A DNA stretch of 64,000 nucleotides from Urechis unicinctus (lineage: Eukaryota; Annelida; Polychaeta; Xenopneusta; Urechidae). Position numbers and translations under genes: made by a program. The stretch lies in NCBI GenBank assembly GCA_034190875.2, contig CM067349.1, forward strand, positions 35,605,780 through 35,669,779. Reading direction: 5' to 3'. Below are positions 56,951 to 64,000 of this stretch, piece after piece. The number at the start of each line of letters is the position of its first letter. Positions within the stretch are counted from its first letter, which is position 1. The notes under the pieces are model-generated. The model was not told the DNA's origin. It searched no databases and saw nothing but the letters and a program-made list of their open reading frames with translations.

Positions 56951-59150
56951 GCTCTGCCTTGACCAAGTAGTTAGACAGTCAATTAAACACTCAGCGACAA
57001 TGAGATAGGATCGTCGATTGAACACGCGACTGATACAAACTGAAAAGGGAGTCGATAATAGGCACTTACCACGTTTTACTGATAGCTCCGCTCACTATGT
57101 GTGTTAGTGGGGGAGGGGGTAAGGGTTCGAGAGCGCGAGAGCGAGCTATTCCTACATGCGTTAACACCGTTTTGAGTAACATACAGCATTCCCAATAGTG
57201 AACCCGGGTGGAATATCCTGCTTGTATGAAATGCCCGCCTCCGTCTTTACAAATATCCACCTCTTTCTTTACAGTGCAAGTCAAGCAATAGATCGGGGGT
57301 GCCGAACACTATCGTGAGGGAGGTTATCAATGTCAGCAGTTGTTTGATTATCATTACGCTACGGATTCTTATCTTGTTGTCTGCTTATGGAAGCTCCAAT
57401 ACTGTGACTACAATGAAAAACAAACAGCTAGGACTCGTGCCATTAACGTTCTTCGAACGTAAATGTCGTAAGCCGCGTACATAAATGTGCGATTCGTTTA
57501 CATTAATATGTATACAAAGTTAATGAAACACAGCTGGACCATTAACATACTGGGTAAGGTGAGAGGGGGTTTGGCGTACGAGATTAGGATAACGGGGCTA
57601 CCTCCCCCTGGTCTGGAGCGGCGGGTCGGTGATGCGAACAGTAAACCATCGCTCAACCATCTCCAGCAACGTGTGAAAATCTATCTGTAAATCCCTGAGG
57701 CGCGAATAAGACATTATGGTACCTTTGAAAGACGATAACGCGCGGGTGCCATCCTGTGATCTCCGCTCTTTGATCTTAGTGCATACTTTTATTATTCTCG
57801 GACTTAATCCGTGCGAAATTGCTTTCCACAAACAAGTGCGAGTAAACACAATTCCCCGTCGCCAAAGCGCAAGGATTGACCATCTCAATGAAGCACAGGG
57901 GAGCCCCTTGCACTCTAGCGTGTTCAATGATCTTCCTTATGAGTAACTTGATCACCGCAGCTGTCTGCTTCCTTCACGCGGCGATGTATTAACAGCTTTC
58001 GTTGGTTTGGAGATAAACAGTCCGTTCTTTCAGAACGCCGTGGAGGACAATACAACAATGCATTATCTACAATACCCAAATAAAAGACATCGATTTGCTC
58101 ATGTTTGTGGGAAAAAAATTACGTGGGGGAGGGAGTTTCATTATTCTGTGGAAGTTCGACATTGCGCTCAGTCTTGTCATCTCAAATTACTTGGGCCATA
58201 GCGATCCGAGGTTACTTGATCATTGACGGGTTCTCTGGGGTAACATTAGCCATTAGTATTCGCACCGACGGCGCCTTCATTGAAATTGAATTAGAAACCG
58301 AGCAGCCGTCGTCAGTCTATGGTCGTATGTCAGTCGGTTCCGTTTCACGTGGCCATCTAGCCGTTCTTCTGCCATTTCTAGATATTGCTCGGGTTCTCTG
58401 AACGACATCATGTGATTAGTCACTGTGGCGCGAAATGGCCGAATGCAATTGTTTTCCTAAACAAAACCGGTGAGGCTAAAGTCGTCCGAACAAGAGAGAG
58501 ATTAAAGTGTACATCAGTGTATAAAGATACAGAGTATGTGGCTTAGACCACCTAGAGATAATTACACCGGGAAACGGTGTTAACTCCTAAATTAGCCAAT
58601 TACACGCTTGGTGATTATGTTCAAAGTCAGCTGGTATCAATTAAGATAAACCATCCTCATTAGTGAAAGTGTTACTCTCAACCAAGTTAATAATGGACCA
58701 CGCAGCGCTCCTATGTAACCATAATTAGTACAACTACCAAACTTTTGGTTTGATTGCTAACAGATCATGCTCCACACTCGCTCAAACGTTCGGTCCTATA
58801 ATTTGGGAGTAGATAATTCAGGGGTGAGACGTAATCATAAATTTAACTCTACGTCAGGTTAACAAGGTATCATTACGTGTGTATGTTACCAGCGTGGCGT
58901 CATTCCATACACAAAAGTTGGTCGTATTTCTGCTTATTCGTCGATTTCGTATTTGAGTCAACAACATTACTGATCGGATGTCCTGTCGTCGTACTAGCCA
59001 CCTTTTGTCTACCATGAATCAGTTCGCAACTTAAGTCGCAAAGCACTGTGATCGTGACATATAGAGATGCAGTGAGCAATCAATATATTATCACAACTGC
59101 ATCGGTTTGAATAGCAAGGAACAGAAAGAAATATACCTAAATGTGCATTT

Positions 59151-59192
59151 CACATGCATTAATATTAATAACACATGCATTAATATTAATAA
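59151..59192 (+). repeat. 21-bp tandem duplication
   Basis: Two adjacent identical units containing ATGCATTAATATTAATAA. Confidence 0.92.
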
Positions 59193-60734
59193 CACAGGTG
59201 TAGCCCTTTCAGATACGTCCTGCGCACAGTAAAATGCGCTAGTGTACGCTTCAAAACATGGTCAATGTGAGCCAGGAAAGCTTTCCGAGTGAGCAAGAAA
59301 ATAACATTAATGCTTTATTGCCTCTAAAGAAGCATGGTTCATTCGCGTGTAGGAGTTCATAGCGAATCGTGGGATTGTTTAATGTCATCTGTTGATGCGA
59401 TATTTGGATATTGAAGAGTACTCGGAATCGCTAAGATCCCATCGCGTGATTATTTGGTTAGTCATTCAGTGGATGTGCATAAGGAAATGCGTGGCATCAG
59501 CAGTATTGCGTTTCGTTCTTGTTATCTCACGAGATCTGGGAACGGTGGCTACCGTGATGAGGTTATTAAAACTGCTAAATAGAGTCTGGCGATGTTATGA
59601 TTTTCTGCTAAATATAATGAGTTAGGTTTTTTTTCCATTATTCAGTTGATCAAGGAAATCAAGCATCATGCTTTCATGTTATGCCAAGGGTCAACAAGTA
59701 CAATAATGTGTTGCGTGCCGGTCGTGACAATTAGCAGCATATCAGTGACTATCATGAACAAGTACGCAAAGGTAGCGATGGCTTCTCTTCTCTTCCTTTC
59801 CAATGGAAGAATCGATGTATATTTGGTGGAGCTTAGATATATAGCTTCACTAACACACGAAGCTTGTTTTGACGGCTAAATAACCCGACCACCGTATCCA
59901 CGCTGAGACAGGTGTATGATGGCAACAAACGCATGTAGCTACAAGTAGAGCGAATATTACCTAGAGTGTGGTCTAGTCACCTTTATCCAGATCGAACACT
60001 CAGAATGTGGAAGGGAATTATTGAAGATAGTGAAATGTTCTCACCGAATCACATTAAATATGCATAGAATCATTATTGCTAACAGTTTCCTACTGTCACC
60101 AAGTACTGCACTCTGGCGATTAACTGATATGGAAAGCCACATTTGGTTCTCGGGAATATGCTTCGTAATTTATTGATCGGGTGTTAATATCAGTTACGTA
60201 ATTGGGTTAGGTTGTGGAGAGGCAGTGATTATACTGTGCGCTCCAATGTCGTTATATTTGTCGGACTGCATAATGGATATAATGATGGTATATGATGTAT
60301 GCAGTAGTAAAGTGTCCCTTTCCTATTCAGTACATGATAATCATGGTTATAAGTATTTGCCCGAGAGATCGAATGATTGGGGAACTGTCTGGTATACGCC
60401 GGAAGAGGATATGTGACATTTTATATTATTATTTGCCACTAGTTCAAAGACATACTGAGGAAAGATGTACTTTCACTTTCAAGCAAAATTCTGGCAAGTG
60501 ATCATAATGGGTTGGCGGTTAGCTGGATTAAACATAAGTGGGAAGTTATCTTTCGTCGATCTATGTACACATTTGACAAAGATTCACATAAATGCGAAAG
60601 AGACAAAAAATGCAAGATGAGCGAACTTGTTTTGCTTAACTGCCAGCTACGAAGCTGTACTTGCTTTCCCTGACACAGCGCCTATATATCTCTATGATAA
60701 TGATCCAAATTATTTAGCGCACACAAAATAAGCT

Positions 60735-62590
<1,856 letters not shown>

Positions 62591-64000
62591 ATGAATAGGA
62601 ACATCCTGTATGCGGTTTCATCCAGTCGTGTCGTCGCCTTGTTGTTAGCGATACTCTATGCAATCCAGGCAGCCACCGGTGAGTGCAACAGAGTGCTATT
62701 ATCATAAATATTAAACATTTATAACATCTGTCTTTGCCAATCAACAGTTAACCAGCCAAAATAGTTTTAGCCAATTCCCTGATGTCTTGTTAAAACCAAC
62801 TCGAGTTGAATTCATGACAATGGTTTTATGTTAGGTTTGAAATCGATGACAATGGTTTTATGTTAGGTTTGAAATCGATGACAATGGTTTTATGTTAGGT
62901 TTGAAATCGATGACAATGGTTTTATGTTAGGTTTGAACTCGATTACACAGTGATACTATGTGGATATTGTGGTCAGTTGTGAATATTGTAATCACTATTA
63001 GCTGGACACCTATGGACCTAACCGACATTTTGTCTTGGCCACCCATCAGAATACTGTCTTGGATGGCCATTATTATAAAGGAATGGATGCTGTGATGCAC
63101 GCCTTGATTGTCAATCATGCATTTATGCATTAGGTGCACGAGCTAAAGGGCGGACGAGAGCCGACGATGGTCCGGGAGCAACAGAGCAGCGATTGATCTC
63201 ACACCTGCTACGTAACTATGACACGGACGCTCGAGGTGTTATGAACACGAATGACACTGTCACCGTGGAGATACAGCTGTTGCTTATAAGAATACAGGGT
63301 TTGGTACGTTAAACTGGGATCTGTTGTTGCTTATAGGAATACAGGGTTTGGTACGTTAAACTGGGATATGTTGTTGCTTATAGGAATACAGGGTTTGGTA
63401 CGTTCAAATGGGATCTGTTGTTGCTTATAAGAATACAGGGTCTGGTACGTTAAAATGGGATCTGTTGTTGCTTATAATAATACAGGGTCTGGTACGTTAA
63501 ACTGGGATCAGTTGTTGCTATAAGAATACAGGGTCTGGGTCGTCAAACTGGGATCAGTTGTTGCCAGGGTCTGGGACGTTAAACTGGGATTAGGATTATG
63601 TGTCATGAACCATGTATTTTGATTGACGTCACTTTTATATCTGTGTTGTACCGTTTCAGGACGAAATTAGCCAGGTTTTGACAACAACTGGCCTACTAAT
63701 ATGCGTACGTAAAACACTCGGTTGATTTATTAATGTAAAGGCAAACACGGAAATTACATGGAAATGTCTCATAATTTCGATCGCTTTAAATAGACGAAGG
63801 TTGATAACCTGCGATATCATGCGATTTTAAATATCTTACTCGACAAATTACTTTGCAAATATGTCCCTTAGGATTGGCAGGACGACAGATTGCGCTGGAA
63901 TCGGGATGAATTCGATGGCCTTGAAGATGTGGTGGTGAAGCCTGACAGAATATGGCTGCCAGAGTTAGCCTTGATGAACGGGTATCTGATACACAAATAT
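62591..64000 (+). CDS. Nicotinic acetylcholine receptor-like Cys-loop subunit, 5' part (four exons, runs off the window)
   Basis: This is predicted to be a subunit of a pentameric ligand-gated ion channel at the cell surface. Exon 1 is 62,591-62,678, exon 2 is 63,134-63,303, exon 3 is 63,660-63,704 and exon 4 runs from 63,872 to the edge. All joins keep frame and use GT/AG. The start was chosen because residues 1-30 form a signal peptide (VVALLLAILYAIQA) with A at -3. Residues about 50-86 match the N-terminal helix and first strands (RLISHLLRNYD, VTVEIQLLLIRI). Exon 3 is 45 nt (DEISQVLTTTGLLIC), the conserved short exon of this family. Exon 4 begins DWQDDRLRWN and holds DRIWLPELALMN. The loop D Trp is Leu98 and the loop A Tyr is Met136. 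The Cys-loop and channel lie beyond the window. Confidence 0.9.
62814..62941 (+). repeat. 32-bp tandem repeat, four copies, in intron 1
   Basis: Four consecutive 32-bp units begin at 62,814, 62,846, 62,878 and 62,910. Each contains GACAATGGTTTTATGTTAGG. They are nearly identical; the last unit differs by an A-to-C change near its end. Confidence 0.97.
63274..63590 (+). repeat. 47-bp tandem array spanning the exon 2 / intron 2 junction
   Basis: Seven units begin at 63,274, 63,321, 63,368, 63,415, 63,462, 63,509 (46 bp) and 63,555 (36 bp, truncated). Each contains TTGTTGCTTATA or a variant, then ACAGGGT, the donor region and AAACTGGGAT. The first 30 bases of the first unit are the end of coding exon 2. 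The donor sequence GGTACGT survives in the first five units and is changed in the last two (GGGTCGT, GGGACGT). Confidence 0.95.

Larger units (their letters stand above)
55441..60730. other. Apparently single-copy stretch without a recognised gene
   Basis: No match to the repeat copies was noticed. The first 300 bp (about 55,440-55,760) is GC-rich with CCNCC and CAGCAG-type runs. Frames of 60-109 codons occur, for example 57,598-57,927 on the minus strand and 58,105-58,401 on the plus strand, but none shows a recognisable domain. A minus-strand frame at 57,066-57,284 ends at a good donor-like sequence (CGTG/GTAAGT on the minus strand), which is not enough for a gene call. Confidence 0.5.

Noticed and set aside
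57598..57927. 109-codon minus-strand frame overlapping a 76-codon plus-strand frame
   Set aside because: No domain, signal or homologue recognised. Open frames on both strands at once argue for chance.

Overview
This is eukaryotic nuclear DNA, AT-rich and intron-bearing. It most likely comes from a marine invertebrate. The clues are a divergent nicotinic-receptor-like Cys-loop gene of the kind expanded in annelids and molluscs, a CR1/L2/Jockey-group LINE with a PHD-like finger in front of its endonuclease, TIR elements and long (TA)n tracts. The phylum is an inference; a siboglinid or other annelid, or a mollusc, would fit. No bacterial operon, rRNA or convincing tRNA was seen.

Layout. From 1 to about 55,440 the window is dominated by a diverged, long, non-coding repeat family. 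Three head-to-tail copies can be followed by eye (about 19,456-29,923, 29,924-45,850 and 45,853-55,440). Rearranged partial copies lie in 1-19 kb, including an inverted segment at about 13,690-14,950. Piecing the copies together suggests a unit near 13 kb, larger than any single surviving copy. No reading frame is kept between copies.

Younger insertions interrupt this array: a 1,177-bp TIR element (7,997-9,173) with identical 43-bp ends and a 5-bp target duplication; a nearly full-length LINE (34,861-39,363) with an intact ORF1 and a dead ORF2; several TA and GA microsatellites; and a GC-rich, palindrome-rich island (about 45,990-47,000). Two very short frames at 11,482-11,824 beside a GC-rich ATGGCGGCG start could be the beginning of a gene, but this is weak.

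The repeat homology stops at about 55,440. From there to 60,730 the sequence appears single-copy and I see no recognisable gene. At 60,735-61,475 a long foldback of AT-rich arms surrounds a 360-bp TIR (MITE-like) element, followed by long TA arrays. The one well-supported host gene starts at about 62,591 and runs off the right edge. It encodes a nicotinic-acetylcholine-receptor-like Cys-loop subunit; the signal peptide and the first half of the extracellular domain are visible in four exons. The 3' end of its exon 2, with the splice donor, is the first copy of a 47-bp tandem array that continues into intron 2.
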